Assembly: GCF_016598535.1 (NCBI RefSeq)
Contig: NZ_CP066779.1
Coordinates: 3,594,053 to 3,658,052 of the forward strand
From: Rhodococcus sp. P-2
GTDB lineage: Bacteria > Actinomycetota > Actinomycetes > Mycobacteriales > Mycobacteriaceae
DNA length: 64,000 bases
Direction: 5' to 3'
The position numbers and the translations under genes were made by a program. Shown piece after piece: positions 18,761 through 27,397 of the stretch (the first letter of the stretch is position 1; every line of letters starts with the position of its first letter). The notes under the pieces are model-generated. The model had not been told where the DNA came from, searched no databases, and saw only the letters and a program-made list of their open reading frames with translations.

Positions 18761-18800
18761 TTGATAATTCGATGTGTTTGGCAAAAGCTAGAATCATCGA
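18761..18800. promoter_or_regulatory. Possible operator between kynB and the Lrp gene
   Basis: The half-sites TTGATAATTC (18761-18770) and GAATCATCGA (18791-18800) form an imperfect inverted repeat matching at 8 of 10 positions, separated by 20 bp. It sits in the divergent AT-richer promoter region, a plausible site for the adjacent Lrp/AsnC protein. No experiment supports it. Confidence 0.35.
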
Positions 18801-18852
18801 CGGGCGCGGTCAATAGTTGCTGAATATTTTCGCGACGGCAGGGAGAAATCGG

Positions 18853-19344
18853 ATGATTAATGCGATCGAACGGGCGGCAGCCGCGGCTCGGCCGAATCAT
18901 GTTCGGCTCGACGACGTCGATACGGCGATTCTCCGCGAACTCGTCCGGGATGCACGCATCCCCAACAACGCACTCGCCGAGAAGGTCGGGATAGCGCCGT
19001 CGACCGCTCTGGCGCGGATGCGCGCTCTACGCGAATCGGGCGTCATCAAGGGGTTTCATGCAGACATAGACCTCGAGCTACTCGGCCTCGAGATCTCGGC
19101 GATGGTGTCGATTCTGGTTCACTCCCACGCCAGGAGTCGGATGACGGAAATTGCCGAGCACCTGAGCGGATTGGATTCCGTTCAGCGAGTGTTCCTGATG
19201 GGTGGGGACCGTGATCTCCTGGTGCACGTCTCGTGTGAATCCCCCACTCGGCTTCGCGATTTCGTCAGCGCACACCTCAACGATCCGGCCATCGCCAATA
19301 CCCAGACCAACCTGATTTTCAGCGAACTGCGTCATGGCGACTGA
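18853..19344 (+). CDS. Lrp/AsnC family regulator (probable KynR-like)
   Basis: A 163-residue protein. The N-terminal HTH lies at about residues 20-65 (LDDVDTAILRELVRDARIPNNALAEKVGIAPSTALARMRALRESGVIKGF) and the C-terminal RAM effector domain at about 75-155. The ATG at 18853 has GGGAGAA just upstream and is preferred to the longer frame at 18817. Divergence from kynB matches the layout of known kyn operons regulated by an Lrp-type KynR that responds to kynurenine. That role is inferred. Confidence 0.88.
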   Translation: MINAIERAAAAARPNHVRLDDVDTAILRELVRDARIPNNALAEKVGIAPSTALARMRALRESGVIKGFHADIDLELLGLEISAMVSILVHSHARSRMTEIAEHLSGLDSVQRVFLMGGDRDLLVHVSCESPTRLRDFVSAHLNDPAIANTQTNLIFSELRHGD

Positions 19345-20299
19345 AATGCCACTCGGGTTGTCCATGCTCTGGGAGTCGGTGGAGCCGGAAGCCGCTCTGG
19401 AGGAGCGATTCGGATTCAACAGCTTTGGCGCAGCCACCCATTGGGTCTCGGCGGTACTCGAGCAGATTTGGGGATTGACGGCCCTCGAGTGCTCGCGAAT
19501 GGCAATCAGTGACCAGAACGCGATTGTGTGGGTTGCGAGCGACCGAGGTGGGCTGGTGGTGAAGTGGTCGCGCGCCACCGAACGCTTCGCGAAACTGGAG
19601 GCGTCGACGCGACTGCTGAGCGCACTCGCCGGGCAGGGTGCGCCCGTTCCGTTGCCAGTCACGTCTCTGAACGGATTGGATCGGGAAACACTGGAAGGGC
19701 CTTCGTGCGCAGTGTCGTTCACCGTACTGCCGGAGTTGACGGGAGATTGGTTGGACGTGCAGGACCACGCGGCGGTCCGGTCGGCAGGAGCATGTCTGGC
19801 AGAGATACACCGAACGCTCGGCGCCACCCACGTCGACGGATCGGTATTCTCGTCGCGCAGCACCGGGTTGAAGGAGCGCATCGGTGGTTGGCTCGAGAAT
19901 TTCGACCGCGGGTTCGCACCTGAGGCGACGCGCAGGCTCGCGGACTTCTTGTCGCGGGCACACGACCTCGATGACCAACCACAACTGGTACACAACGACT
20001 TCCGTGCAGCCAACATCTTGACTCGAAACTCTCGGATCACCGGGGTACTCGACTTCGACGACGTGGTGATCGACCACCGGGTGAGCGACCTGGCCAAGGC
20101 ATGCGTCTATCTGGGCACCCTGTTCACCGATTGGCGACCGACACCGATCGCGGTACGGCAGAGCCTGCGCGCCGGCTACGAATCCGTACGTCCCCTCAGC
20201 CGATCCGAGACAGAATGGTTCGAGATCCTCGAACTGTGGCACGGTCTGATGGCGATCCCGGGCGAGAACGACACCGCCGGTTGGGCATCAGGGTTGTGA
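19334..20299 (+). CDS. Aminoglycoside phosphotransferase-like kinase
   Basis: A 321-residue APH-fold kinase. LVVKWSR carries the ATP-binding Lys, LVHNDFRAANIL is the catalytic loop (Asp and Asn), and GVLDFDDVVIDH is the metal-binding Asp segment. The start overlaps the end of the Lrp gene by 11 bp, so the two are likely co-expressed. The substrate is unknown; APH-fold kinases phosphorylate antibiotics, choline, homoserine, methylthioribose and acyl-CoA intermediates. Its link to the kyn genes is positional only. Confidence 0.82.
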   Translation: MATEMPLGLSMLWESVEPEAALEERFGFNSFGAATHWVSAVLEQIWGLTALECSRMAISDQNAIVWVASDRGGLVVKWSRATERFAKLEASTRLLSALAGQGAPVPLPVTSLNGLDRETLEGPSCAVSFTVLPELTGDWLDVQDHAAVRSAGACLAEIHRTLGATHVDGSVFSSRSTGLKERIGGWLENFDRGFAPEATRRLADFLSRAHDLDDQPQLVHNDFRAANILTRNSRITGVLDFDDVVIDHRVSDLAKACVYLGTLFTDWRPTPIAVRQSLRAGYESVRPLSRSETEWFEILELWHGLMAIPGENDTAGWASGL

Positions 20300-20305
20300 C
20301 GACAA

Positions 20306-20337
20306 CATGCCCGACAGTCGAACGACCGTCGGGCATG
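20306..20337. terminator. Bidirectional hairpin between convergent genes
   Basis: A perfect 10-bp stem (CATGCCCGAC with its complement) closes over a 12-base loop that can pair further. It lies between the convergent kinase and thioesterase genes, where either strand could use it. There is no long T-run. Confidence 0.75.
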
Positions 20338-20358
20338 CGAGTTTGAATTGTCCGACCA

Positions 20359-21213
20359 TCACGCCGGCAGAGTGACAAGGCCTTCCTGCGCGACGGTCGC
20401 CAGCAGGAGACCGTCTCGCGTGTAGATCCTTCCGTGAGAAAGTCCCAAACCGTTCCCGGCGAATGACGATTCCTGAACCAGCGCAATCCATTCGTCGACG
20501 CGTCCGTCGTTATGCCACCACATCGCGTGGTCGAGGCTGGCAGTGATCACGCCGGGGTCTGCCCACGCCGCACCGTTGTTCCGAAGGATCGGCTCGAGCA
20601 ACGTGTAGTCACACAGGTAGGCGAGTGCCGCCCGATGGACATTCACGTCGTCGGGCAGTCGCTCGTAGGCCTTGAGCCACACCGTCTGCCGACGCGTACG
20701 CTCACCGTCTGCCGAGATGTAGATCGCTTCCGGTGAATGCCTGATGTCGAAGCTGCGATCGTTGGCCCAATACTGCGCGTCTCGCACTGTCGAATCGCCG
20801 AGCGCTTCTGCTGCGGTCGGCAACGTCTCGGGATCTGCGAGGTCCACTGGCATTGGATCCTGGTGTCGTACACCGTCAGAAGCGACGTGAAAGGATGCCA
20901 TCCCTTGAAATATGGTCTTCCCTGATTGGATACCGCGTACGGCGCGCTGGGAGAACCCTCGACCGTCACGTAGGCGATCGACCGCGTAGACCGTCTGCTC
21001 ATGAACGTCGCCGGCGCGAAGGAAGTATCCGTGGAACGAGTGAATACCCCGGTCATCCGCAACCGTCTTCATCGTCGCGGCAACAGCCTGGGCGACAACC
21101 TCGCCGCCGTACGCGCGCGCAGACGGAATGACTTGGTGCCGAGCAATAAACGTGTTGTCACCGTCTCGCTCGAAGTCCCAAGATGCGAGCATCGGCTTAC
21201 TGGAGAGTGTCAT
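20359..21213 (-). CDS. tesB: Acyl-CoA thioesterase II (TesB family)
   Basis: A 284-residue double-hotdog thioesterase. SARAYGGEVVAQAVAA and HSFHGYFLRAGD in the first hotdog and SLDHAMWWH with LLATVAQEGL in the second give the TesB Asp/Ser-Thr/Gln catalytic set. It hydrolyses acyl-CoA to free acid. The start overlaps the stop of the upstream cupin gene (ATGA), so the two are translationally coupled. In this setting it might release CoA from an aromatic or ring-opened intermediate of the anthranilate pathway, but a general fatty-acid role is equally possible. Confidence 0.88.
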   Translation of the reverse strand: MTLSSKPMLASWDFERDGDNTFIARHQVIPSARAYGGEVVAQAVAATMKTVADDRGIHSFHGYFLRAGDVHEQTVYAVDRLRDGRGFSQRAVRGIQSGKTIFQGMASFHVASDGVRHQDPMPVDLADPETLPTAAEALGDSTVRDAQYWANDRSFDIRHSPEAIYISADGERTRRQTVWLKAYERLPDDVNVHRAALAYLCDYTLLEPILRNNGAAWADPGVITASLDHAMWWHNDGRVDEWIALVQESSFAGNGLGLSHGRIYTRDGLLLATVAQEGLVTLPA

Positions 21214-21647
21214 GCGCGTCGATACCCTTCGAGTGAGGCGTCATCCACATCGGGGAGGTTGACTACGATATTGTCCGGTGTGCGGGTGGTCAGCCAGACC
21301 AACTCATCGGTGAGAGACATGTTCACCTCGACGTGCGGCATATACGGCGGCACAAAAACGAAGTCACCCTCGGTCATGTCCACAAATTCGGTGTAGTTCT
21401 CTCCGAAGTAGATACGGCCATGGCCGGTAAGGACATACCCACCGGTTTCTGCCTCACCGTGGTGATGTGGAAGCGAGCGGTAGCCGGGTTCGTTGGTGAC
21501 CTTGCCATACCAGATCTTGGTTGCTGGGGTGTGTTGGATGCTCACGCCCGAGACGCGCTTGGCGCCGCCTGACTGCGCAGTTGCCTGATACTCGAATCCC
21601 TTCCTGGTGACGACAGGGACAACTTCGGTGACGGAATCATTCGACAT
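21210..21647 (-). CDS. Small single-domain cupin protein
   Basis: A 145-residue protein. Cupin motif 1 is visible as PHHHGEAETGGYVLTG (three His and Glu as likely metal ligands) and motif 2 as GDFVFVPPYMPHVEVN (fourth His). The start at 21647 has AAGGAG upstream; a longer frame to 21692 is not needed. A metal-binding single-domain cupin in an aromatic-degradation cluster could be a dioxygenase, an isomerase or a thiol-independent hydrolase partner; the sequence does not decide. It is coupled to the downstream thioesterase by ATGA. Confidence 0.83.
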   Translation of the reverse strand: MSNDSVTEVVPVVTRKGFEYQATAQSGGAKRVSGVSIQHTPATKIWYGKVTNEPGYRSLPHHHGEAETGGYVLTGHGRIYFGENYTEFVDMTEGDFVFVPPYMPHVEVNMSLTDELVWLTTRTPDNIVVNLPDVDDASLEGYRRA

Positions 21648-21744
21648 ATGCTGTGCTCCTTCGTGATACAAGTGCTTCTGATTTGTGGACAAGCTGTATG
21701 CGCGGAAATCCCGTGGGTACGGAAAAACCTGTGGCCCGAATCAG

Positions 21745-22578
21745 TTATCCGAGTCGCACGGTGTTGGACACCTTGCCGATTCCTTGAATTTCGACTTCGA
21801 CAACCGCACCGTTCCCCAAGAATGTCGGCGGCGTCATGCCCGCGCCGACTCCGCCCGGCGTGCCGGTCAACACCAGATCTCCCGGTGTAAGTCCCGTGAA
21901 TTGCGATATGTAGGAAAGCAGTTCGGCAGGGTCGAACACCAAATCATCGGTGGTACCGGTCTGAACCAACTTCCCGTCCACGGTGCACGTGATTGTTGCC
22001 CCCGACGCCGGGTCGAACTCATCGGGGGTGACCAGGACCGGGCCGAGAGGAGTGGTCGCGTCGAAAGCCTTGCCCTGCAACCACTGCAGGGTTCGACGTT
22101 GCCAGCTGCGAACCGAGATGTCGTTGGCCACCGTGTACCCCGCAATGCCGCGGCGAGCCTCGTCGACATCTGCATTCCGCAGGTTCGCACCGACAACAAC
22201 TGCAAGTTCAGCTTCCCAGTCGACATCAGTAGCGTATTCGGGAAGAAAGATGTCGTCGTTCGGGCCGGTCAAGGTATCGGCAAACTTGGCAAAAAGTGTG
22301 GGGAACGCGGGTTCTTCACGATTCATCTCACGCACATGCGCGCGATAGTTCAACCCGCAACAAAGAATCTTCCTCGGATTCGGAACGACCGACATGACCT
22401 GCATCTGATCAAGATTGACCATTTTGCCCGAATCCACAGCACGGCTCACCAATTCGGATTTCTGACCGTCACCCAGAAGCGTGCCGACATCCGGGGAAGC
22501 AATCAACCGCGCTCCACCAGGCGTCATGACCGCCGCACTGGTCTGACCGTCCGAGAGACGAACTGTGAGTAGCTGCAT
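21745..22578 (-). CDS. Fumarylacetoacetate hydrolase (FAH) family protein
   Basis: A 277-residue FAH-fold enzyme. CCGLNYRAH, the metal-binding Glu/Asp set in DVDWEAELAVVVG, GYTVANDISVRSWQ and the late LTGTPGGVG are all present. Members cleave C-C bonds of acylpyruvates or hydrate/decarboxylate oxo acids after aromatic ring opening. It lies 97 bp upstream of the cupin on the same strand and is divergent from RidA, consistent with a ring-fission hydrolase in anthranilate breakdown. The start at 22578 has CGGAGG about 12 bases upstream. Confidence 0.88.
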   Translation of the reverse strand: MQLLTVRLSDGQTSAAVMTPGGARLIASPDVGTLLGDGQKSELVSRAVDSGKMVNLDQMQVMSVVPNPRKILCCGLNYRAHVREMNREEPAFPTLFAKFADTLTGPNDDIFLPEYATDVDWEAELAVVVGANLRNADVDEARRGIAGYTVANDISVRSWQRRTLQWLQGKAFDATTPLGPVLVTPDEFDPASGATITCTVDGKLVQTGTTDDLVFDPAELLSYISQFTGLTPGDLVLTGTPGGVGAGMTPPTFLGNGAVVEVEIQGIGKVSNTVRLG

Positions 22579-22667
22579 GGCCGTCAATGCCTCCGTGCAT
22601 CGAATCGAGCAAATGTCCGTCGACCCGCAATCTGTCGAGTGACATTTTGTTGCGTCCTGTTTACGAT

Positions 22668-22682
22668 GGTTAATGTAACACG
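22668..22682. promoter_or_regulatory. Possible shared regulatory motif in the FAH/RidA divergent region
   Basis: GGTTAATGTAACACG here is, in reverse complement, similar (11 of 15) to CGTCATACATTGAGC found before the anthranilate-CoA ligase at 25732-25746. It could be a binding site for the PaaX-type regulator encoded between them. The evidence is only the partial match. Confidence 0.3.
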
Positions 22683-22732
22683 ATAAAGGGGGCGGCGACA
22701 GAGTTTCCCCCACCTACTCAGGGGACACAGAC

Positions 22733-23128
22733 ATGGCCATTTCTCGAATCAATCCGTCGACAATGCTCAAGCCGTCAGGATTCGCCCATGCGGTACGCGC
22801 CGGCAACGCCGTGTATCTCGCTGGTCAGACCGCGCTCAACGCCGAAGGCAAGATAGTCGAGGGTGGGATCATCGAGCAGTTTCGGCAAGCGATGTCCAAC
22901 ACGTTGACCTCGTTGGTCGAGGCAGGCGGTAAGCCGTCTGACCTGGTGAGTGTCACCATCTACCTCACCGACATTCCGGATTACCAGGCCAACGGGCGGG
23001 AAATCGGTCGACTGTGGCGCGAAATGGCGGGGACAGAATATCCGGCAATGGCCGGCATCGGCGTCACGTCACTGTGGCAGAAGGAAGCGCTCATCGAAAT
23101 TCAGGGTATCGCCGTCGTCGCCGACTGA
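22733..23128 (+). CDS. RidA/YjgF family protein (possible enamine/imine deaminase)
   Basis: A 131-residue RidA protein. The N-terminal NPSTMLKPSGFAHAVRAGNAVYLAGQTALN and the central VEAGGKPSDLVSVTIYLTDI are the family signature. RidA proteins hydrolyse reactive enamines or imines; relatives such as 2-aminomuconate deaminase act in aromatic amine catabolism. Here it is divergent from the FAH hydrolase and next to the PaaX-type regulator, so removal of the anthranilate amino group after ring opening is a reasonable guess. A general stress role is the alternative. Confidence 0.88.
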   Translation: MAISRINPSTMLKPSGFAHAVRAGNAVYLAGQTALNAEGKIVEGGIIEQFRQAMSNTLTSLVEAGGKPSDLVSVTIYLTDIPDYQANGREIGRLWREMAGTEYPAMAGIGVTSLWQKEALIEIQGIAVVAD

Positions 23129-23146
23129 CAGGGCCTCACGAACGAG

Positions 23147-23196
23147 ACTCCGGAGTGGTTGCGCGCGAATTGTTTTGCGCGCAACCACTCCGGAGT
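23147..23196. terminator. Long perfect hairpin between RidA and PaaX-type genes
   Basis: A 20-bp perfect inverted repeat (23147-23166 and 23177-23196) with a 10-base loop containing TGTTTT. It lies between the convergent RidA and PaaX-type genes and probably terminates both strands. Confidence 0.85.
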
Positions 23197-23217
23197 AGTC
23201 CTGCTACAGCATGTCCA

Positions 23218-24072
23218 TCAGGGGTGAATTGTCTCCAGGGCATGTTCGCGCGCCGGCCCACTGAGCGCGGCGTTGAGTTCGCGAAAAAGCTCCTCCGCCA
23301 CAACGCTGTTCCATCCATCCGGCAGCAGATCCAGCGGCAGCCCAGGATCTCGATACGGGAGTCGTCGCCACATAGTCAACATCTCCACGTAGTGAGCAAA
23401 TGCCTCCCCAGGCGTAAATCCATCCTTGTCGGATTGTTTCAGGATCGGACGGTATGCATCTATGAATTCGGCGTACAGTGCAGTCAATTCGTCCAAGTCC
23501 CACCAATCTCGGACTTTGGACCGCAGATCGCCGAACGCGATGTGACTACCGTTGAAGATGTCGACGTAGCGATGCAAATCCCTACGCTCCAAGGTTTCTC
23601 GAACCTCGCGCTCGATGTTCCCCGGGGCGATCCATACTCCGGAAGCGGCTGTGCCGAAACCGAGGCGAGTCAACTCGGTGCGAAGTGCATGCCGGTTCTC
23701 GCGCTCGGATTCGGGCACTGAGAAGACCACCACGAGCCAGCCGTCGTCGATACTTGCGCGAGTCCGACCGAAGATGCGAGCGTCACCTTCGGCGAGCACA
23801 TCGAGCAACCAGGGCGACATGGAGTACCCGGCTGACGTTCCGCGTCGTGAACTCGCGAGAACCTCACGACGCTTGAGACGCGAGATCGACGAACGCACTG
23901 CAGGTCCGTCGACGCCGAGTTCGCCCATCAAACGCACTAACGCGGCCACCGATAGCCAGTTCTTCTCCGCTCGCCCGTAGAGGCCGAACAATGTCACGAT
24001 CAACTGACGAGGGGCCGGATCGCCAGTGATCCGAGCGTCAGCGTCAGAGCGTTCTTTCGTCACGACCGTCAT
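23218..24072 (-). CDS. PaaX-like transcriptional repressor
   Basis: A 284-residue protein. An N-terminal winged helix (PRQLIVTLFGLYGRAEKNWLSVAALVRLMGELGVDGPAVRSSISRLKRREVL, about residues 20-75) is followed by the PaaX central and C-terminal domains (VVVFSVPESERENRHALRTELTRLGFG...GVWIAPGN). PaaX repressors respond to aryl-CoA thioesters such as phenylacetyl-CoA. In this cluster the ligand is probably 2-aminobenzoyl-CoA or a derivative, which would explain induction of the ligase/monooxygenase operon. Confidence 0.9.
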   Translation of the reverse strand: MTVVTKERSDADARITGDPAPRQLIVTLFGLYGRAEKNWLSVAALVRLMGELGVDGPAVRSSISRLKRREVLASSRRGTSAGYSMSPWLLDVLAEGDARIFGRTRASIDDGWLVVVFSVPESERENRHALRTELTRLGFGTAASGVWIAPGNIEREVRETLERRDLHRYVDIFNGSHIAFGDLRSKVRDWWDLDELTALYAEFIDAYRPILKQSDKDGFTPGEAFAHYVEMLTMWRRLPYRDPGLPLDLLPDGWNSVVAEELFRELNAALSGPAREHALETIHP

Positions 24073-24129
24073 ACCACCACGATAGTCCGTCGTGGTGGCA
24101 TGACTGTCGTTGATGCCGCAGCTACTCCA

Positions 24130-25491
24130 TCAGGGTGCGCGGACACCTTGCCGCCCGGAAACCGATCCCGCGCCGGTCTGAGCAGCGTCTGTGCTCCGTG
24201 GCACCAAGGCAGCAACAACAGCTCCGGCTACGGCGACAGCACCGAAGACATAGAAGTTCACCTGATATCCGAAGGCCAGATCCGCGATGACGCCACCGAT
24301 GACAGGCCCACAAATCGCACCGACCCGACCGACTCCCAACGACCAGGCAAGCGCATTCGCGCTCAGCCGCTGTGGGTAGTGCGTGGCACAGAACCCACCT
24401 ACCAGGATCTGTGTTCCCACACTTCCCAACCCCGCAAAAGCGACGAAGACAAACAAAAGCGCCATCGGCAGATTCACACTCAACAACATCACTGCGCCAA
24501 AGGCGACCAGAAAGGAGGTGATGACAACCTTCTGAATACCTATCCGGTCAGCGATATACGACGCGCTGATCGATCCGACAATCGCGCCGAGATTCAGAAC
24601 CAGGAGGAATGCGAGAGCACTGCCCAATGCATATCCTGCCGACCTCATGATCTGAGGCAGCCAGGTATTCAATCCGTAGACCAGAAGCAACCCACAGAAG
24701 TTGGCGAGCGCAAACACGATCGTCGATCGTAACCAACGAGGGGTGAACAACTCGCGCATACCCGATTGCACAGTATCTGTATCCGGCTTTGCCACAATCG
24801 GTTCCGCAGATACGACGTCCTCGTAGAGCACTCCGAACTGCGCCGCGGTGACACGCGCTTCATCGTCTCGCCCTGTCCGAGCAAGGTAGGAAATCGATTC
24901 CGGCAGAAACTTGTAGGCAACGGGCAGCAGAGTCACCAGGGGAAGCGCACCAAGCAGGTACAGAACTTTGAAGTTGATATCGGGCAGCAATGCGATCGCC
25001 GATACCGCAGCGATCACGCCGCCGACCGAGTACCCACTGAACATAACGGCGTTGGCAAGATTTCGGCGCTCCTTGGGCGCAAATTCCACGGTCAGCGCAA
25101 TGCAGGTGGGCACCACACCACCGAGTCCGATACCAGTGAGGAATCGCAAGACTCCGAATACATACTCGTTGGGCGCAAATACGGTCGCCAGCATGCAAAT
25201 CGAGAACCACACAATGGAACCGAGCATGATCCTGCGTCGCCCGAGTCGGTCGGTCAGAAAGCCGACGGTCATCGTCCCGAGGAGCATGCCCACCAAAGCC
25301 ATACTGCCGATCAGGCCGGCCCCACCGGAATCGAGATTCCAGTCATCGTAGGCAATCAATGTGGGCACTGTTGATCCGTAGACAACCAGGTCGTACCCGT
25401 CGAACACGATGGTGACGAAGCAGAGAATCAACACCAGAATTCCCGTGCGCTGTTTGGCCCCTGGCCGTTGCGGTACATCCGGTCGCGACAT
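24130..25491 (-). CDS. MFS aromatic-acid:H+ symporter (AAHS family)
   Basis: A 453-residue carrier with 12 membrane helices. FDGYDLVVYGSTVPTL in helix 1 with its Asp pair, GFLTDRLGRRR between helices 2 and 3, and SYIADRIGIQK in the second half are typical of the AAHS family (BenK/PcaK type). It probably imports anthranilate or another aromatic acid. The start at 25491 has AAGGAG upstream. It is divergent from the 2-aminobenzoate-CoA ligase and downstream of nothing else, fitting uptake for that pathway. Confidence 0.88.
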   Translation of the reverse strand: MSRPDVPQRPGAKQRTGILVLILCFVTIVFDGYDLVVYGSTVPTLIAYDDWNLDSGGAGLIGSMALVGMLLGTMTVGFLTDRLGRRRIMLGSIVWFSICMLATVFAPNEYVFGVLRFLTGIGLGGVVPTCIALTVEFAPKERRNLANAVMFSGYSVGGVIAAVSAIALLPDINFKVLYLLGALPLVTLLPVAYKFLPESISYLARTGRDDEARVTAAQFGVLYEDVVSAEPIVAKPDTDTVQSGMRELFTPRWLRSTIVFALANFCGLLLVYGLNTWLPQIMRSAGYALGSALAFLLVLNLGAIVGSISASYIADRIGIQKVVITSFLVAFGAVMLLSVNLPMALLFVFVAFAGLGSVGTQILVGGFCATHYPQRLSANALAWSLGVGRVGAICGPVIGGVIADLAFGYQVNFYVFGAVAVAGAVVAALVPRSTDAAQTGAGSVSGRQGVRAP

Positions 25492-25631
25492 ATGCCTGCT
25501 CCTTGGTGGTCGACTGACTCCGATCAGAGGCGCGACGCGAGATCCGCACAGCCTACGAGGGCTACTACCGCGAACGCACCAGGCAACAAAGTGTGATCCA
25601 CGCCATCCAGAGCGGAACCTATATCGCATTA

Positions 25632-25645
25632 TTGACGTTCGTCAA
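25632..25645. promoter_or_regulatory. Palindrome in the MFS / ligase divergent promoter region
   Basis: TTGACGTTCGTCAA is a perfect 6-bp-arm inverted repeat with a 2-base centre, in the 283-bp divergent region. It could be an operator for either direction. The same region has two further ACGTCATAC repeats. Confidence 0.4.
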
Positions 25646-25667
25646 GAATACGCATTACTCCAGGCAG

Positions 25668-25739
25668 ACGTCATACGAATCGAGCCAATCCACAGAAAAG
25701 TATTTCGTTTCTCTTGCGATCGTCTAGATTACGTCATAC
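25668..25739. promoter_or_regulatory. Two ACGTCATAC direct repeats upstream of the anthranilate-CoA ligase
   Basis: ACGTCATAC occurs at 25668-25676 and 25731-25739, exactly 63 bp (about six helical turns) apart. The second is 36 bp before the ligase start and continues as ATTGAG. A related sequence lies before RidA/FAH. They are candidate PaaX-type repressor sites. Confidence 0.4.
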
Positions 25740-25774
25740 ATTGAGCTTCTTAACCAATACTCGAAAGGTCGAGA

Positions 25775-27397
25775 ATGGCACTCACCGCAACGGCACACGT
25801 CGATACCTACTGCCGTGACAATCTGCCTCCGGAATCTCAATGGCCCGAGTTCCTTTTCGAACTCCCCGACCTGCAGTATCCAGAACGCCTCAACTGCGCC
25901 ACCGCACTGCTGGACGACACCGTCGCAGCACTCGGCCCCAACCGCCCATGTCTGCGCTCGCAGACCTCAACCTGGACGTACGGAGACCTGCTCCGCCATT
26001 CGAATCAGATTGCGCGAGTACTCACCGAAGACTTCGGCGTTGTTCCCGGCAACCGAGTTTTGCTGCGTGGCAGCAACAACATGTGGATGGTGGCCTGCTG
26101 GTTCGCGGTGGTCAAAGCCGGTGCCGTAGTGGTCACAACCATGCCGTTGCTGCGTGCGCCCGAACTTCGAAAACTGATCGCAATCACCACACCGACTGTC
26201 GCTATCGCCGATAGCACCCTCACCGAAGAACTTCTCGAAGCAGCAGGAACGATCCCTGTTATCGCTTGCGGAACAGACGAATCCACCGATCTTCATACCC
26301 GCGCATCGTCGAAACCCGACACCTTCGAGAACGTAGACACGGCAGCCGACGACGTGGTTCTACTCGCCCCCACATCCGGCACCACCGGCGTCCCCAAGGC
26401 GACAATGCACTTTCACCGCGACGTATTGGCAAACGCCGACACGTTCTCGAAGTACATAGTCAAACCGACCGCAGACGACATCTTCACCGGCACACCACCA
26501 CTGGCCTTCACTTTCGGTCTGGGCGGACTTGTCATCTTCCCCATGCGGGTCGGCGCATCGACACTTCTGATCGAACGCGCAACTCCGAGCGAACTGGCAG
26601 ACGCTCTGCTCGAGCATCACATCAGTGTTCTCTTCACTGCTCCTACCGCCTACCGAGCGATGCTTCGAGCCGGTAAAGACCAAGCGCTACAGAGTGTCCG
26701 GCGTCTGGTGTCCGCCGGCGAGCATCTTCCGGAAAGCGTCTGGCGTGACGTCAAGGAGCGCACCGGGAAGTCGATCATCGACGGCATCGGCGGCACTGAG
26801 ATGCTTCATGTCTTCATCTCCGCCGCCGATGACGACATCAGACCCGGTTCAACGGGTCGAGCCGTTCCCGGATTTCGCGCCGAAATTCACGACATCGACG
26901 GAGCCCCTGTTCCCGACGGAACAGCCGGACTCCTCGCCGTCAAGGGACCTACCGGTTGCCGCTACCTGTCGGATCCCCGGCAAACCAGTTATGTGCGCGA
27001 CGGATGGAACATGACCGGTGACAGTTACATTCGCGATTCCGACGGATACTTCTGGTACCAGGCCCGCAGCGACGACATGATCGTCTCCTCCGGGTACAAC
27101 ATCGCGGCGCCAGAGGTCGAATGGGTGATCGACCAGCATCCGGACGTTCTGGAATCGGGTGTTATCGGATTACCCGACGACGAGCGCGGAATGGTGGTCC
27201 ACGCAATCGTCGTCCTGGCACCTGGTGTTCCCCGAGACGAGGCCAAGGTCAAGGAACTGCAGAACTTCGTCAAACAAACTGCCGCACCGTACAAGTACCC
27301 ACGCAGCATCACCTTTGCGGATGAACTACCCAAGACACCGACTGGCAAGCTTCAAAGGTTTCGGCTGCACGATTGCTCCACGGGGGCCGGATCATGA
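25775..27397 (+). CDS. abmG: 2-aminobenzoate (anthranilate)-CoA ligase
   Basis: A 540-residue AMP-forming acyl-CoA synthetase of the benzoate-CoA ligase group. APTSGTTGVPKATMH is the P-loop-like AMP motif, GIGGTEMLHVF and the DSDGYFWYQARSDDMIVSSGYNIAAPEVE hinge region are typical of benzoate/2-aminobenzoate-CoA ligases, and the Lys of PKTPTGKLQRF is the adenylation residue. It activates anthranilate as its CoA thioester. It is first in an operon whose stop overlaps the next ATG (ATGA). Substrate identity rests on the downstream 2-aminobenzoyl-CoA monooxygenase. Confidence 0.88.
   Translation: MALTATAHVDTYCRDNLPPESQWPEFLFELPDLQYPERLNCATALLDDTVAALGPNRPCLRSQTSTWTYGDLLRHSNQIARVLTEDFGVVPGNRVLLRGSNNMWMVACWFAVVKAGAVVVTTMPLLRAPELRKLIAITTPTVAIADSTLTEELLEAAGTIPVIACGTDESTDLHTRASSKPDTFENVDTAADDVVLLAPTSGTTGVPKATMHFHRDVLANADTFSKYIVKPTADDIFTGTPPLAFTFGLGGLVIFPMRVGASTLLIERATPSELADALLEHHISVLFTAPTAYRAMLRAGKDQALQSVRRLVSAGEHLPESVWRDVKERTGKSIIDGIGGTEMLHVFISAADDDIRPGSTGRAVPGFRAEIHDIDGAPVPDGTAGLLAVKGPTGCRYLSDPRQTSYVRDGWNMTGDSYIRDSDGYFWYQARSDDMIVSSGYNIAAPEVEWVIDQHPDVLESGVIGLPDDERGMVVHAIVVLAPGVPRDEAKVKELQNFVKQTAAPYKYPRSITFADELPKTPTGKLQRFRLHDCSTGAGS

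Noticed and set aside
19334-20299. Aminoglycoside resistance gene
   Set aside because: The APH fold is shared by many metabolic kinases; context and low similarity to resistance enzymes give no support.
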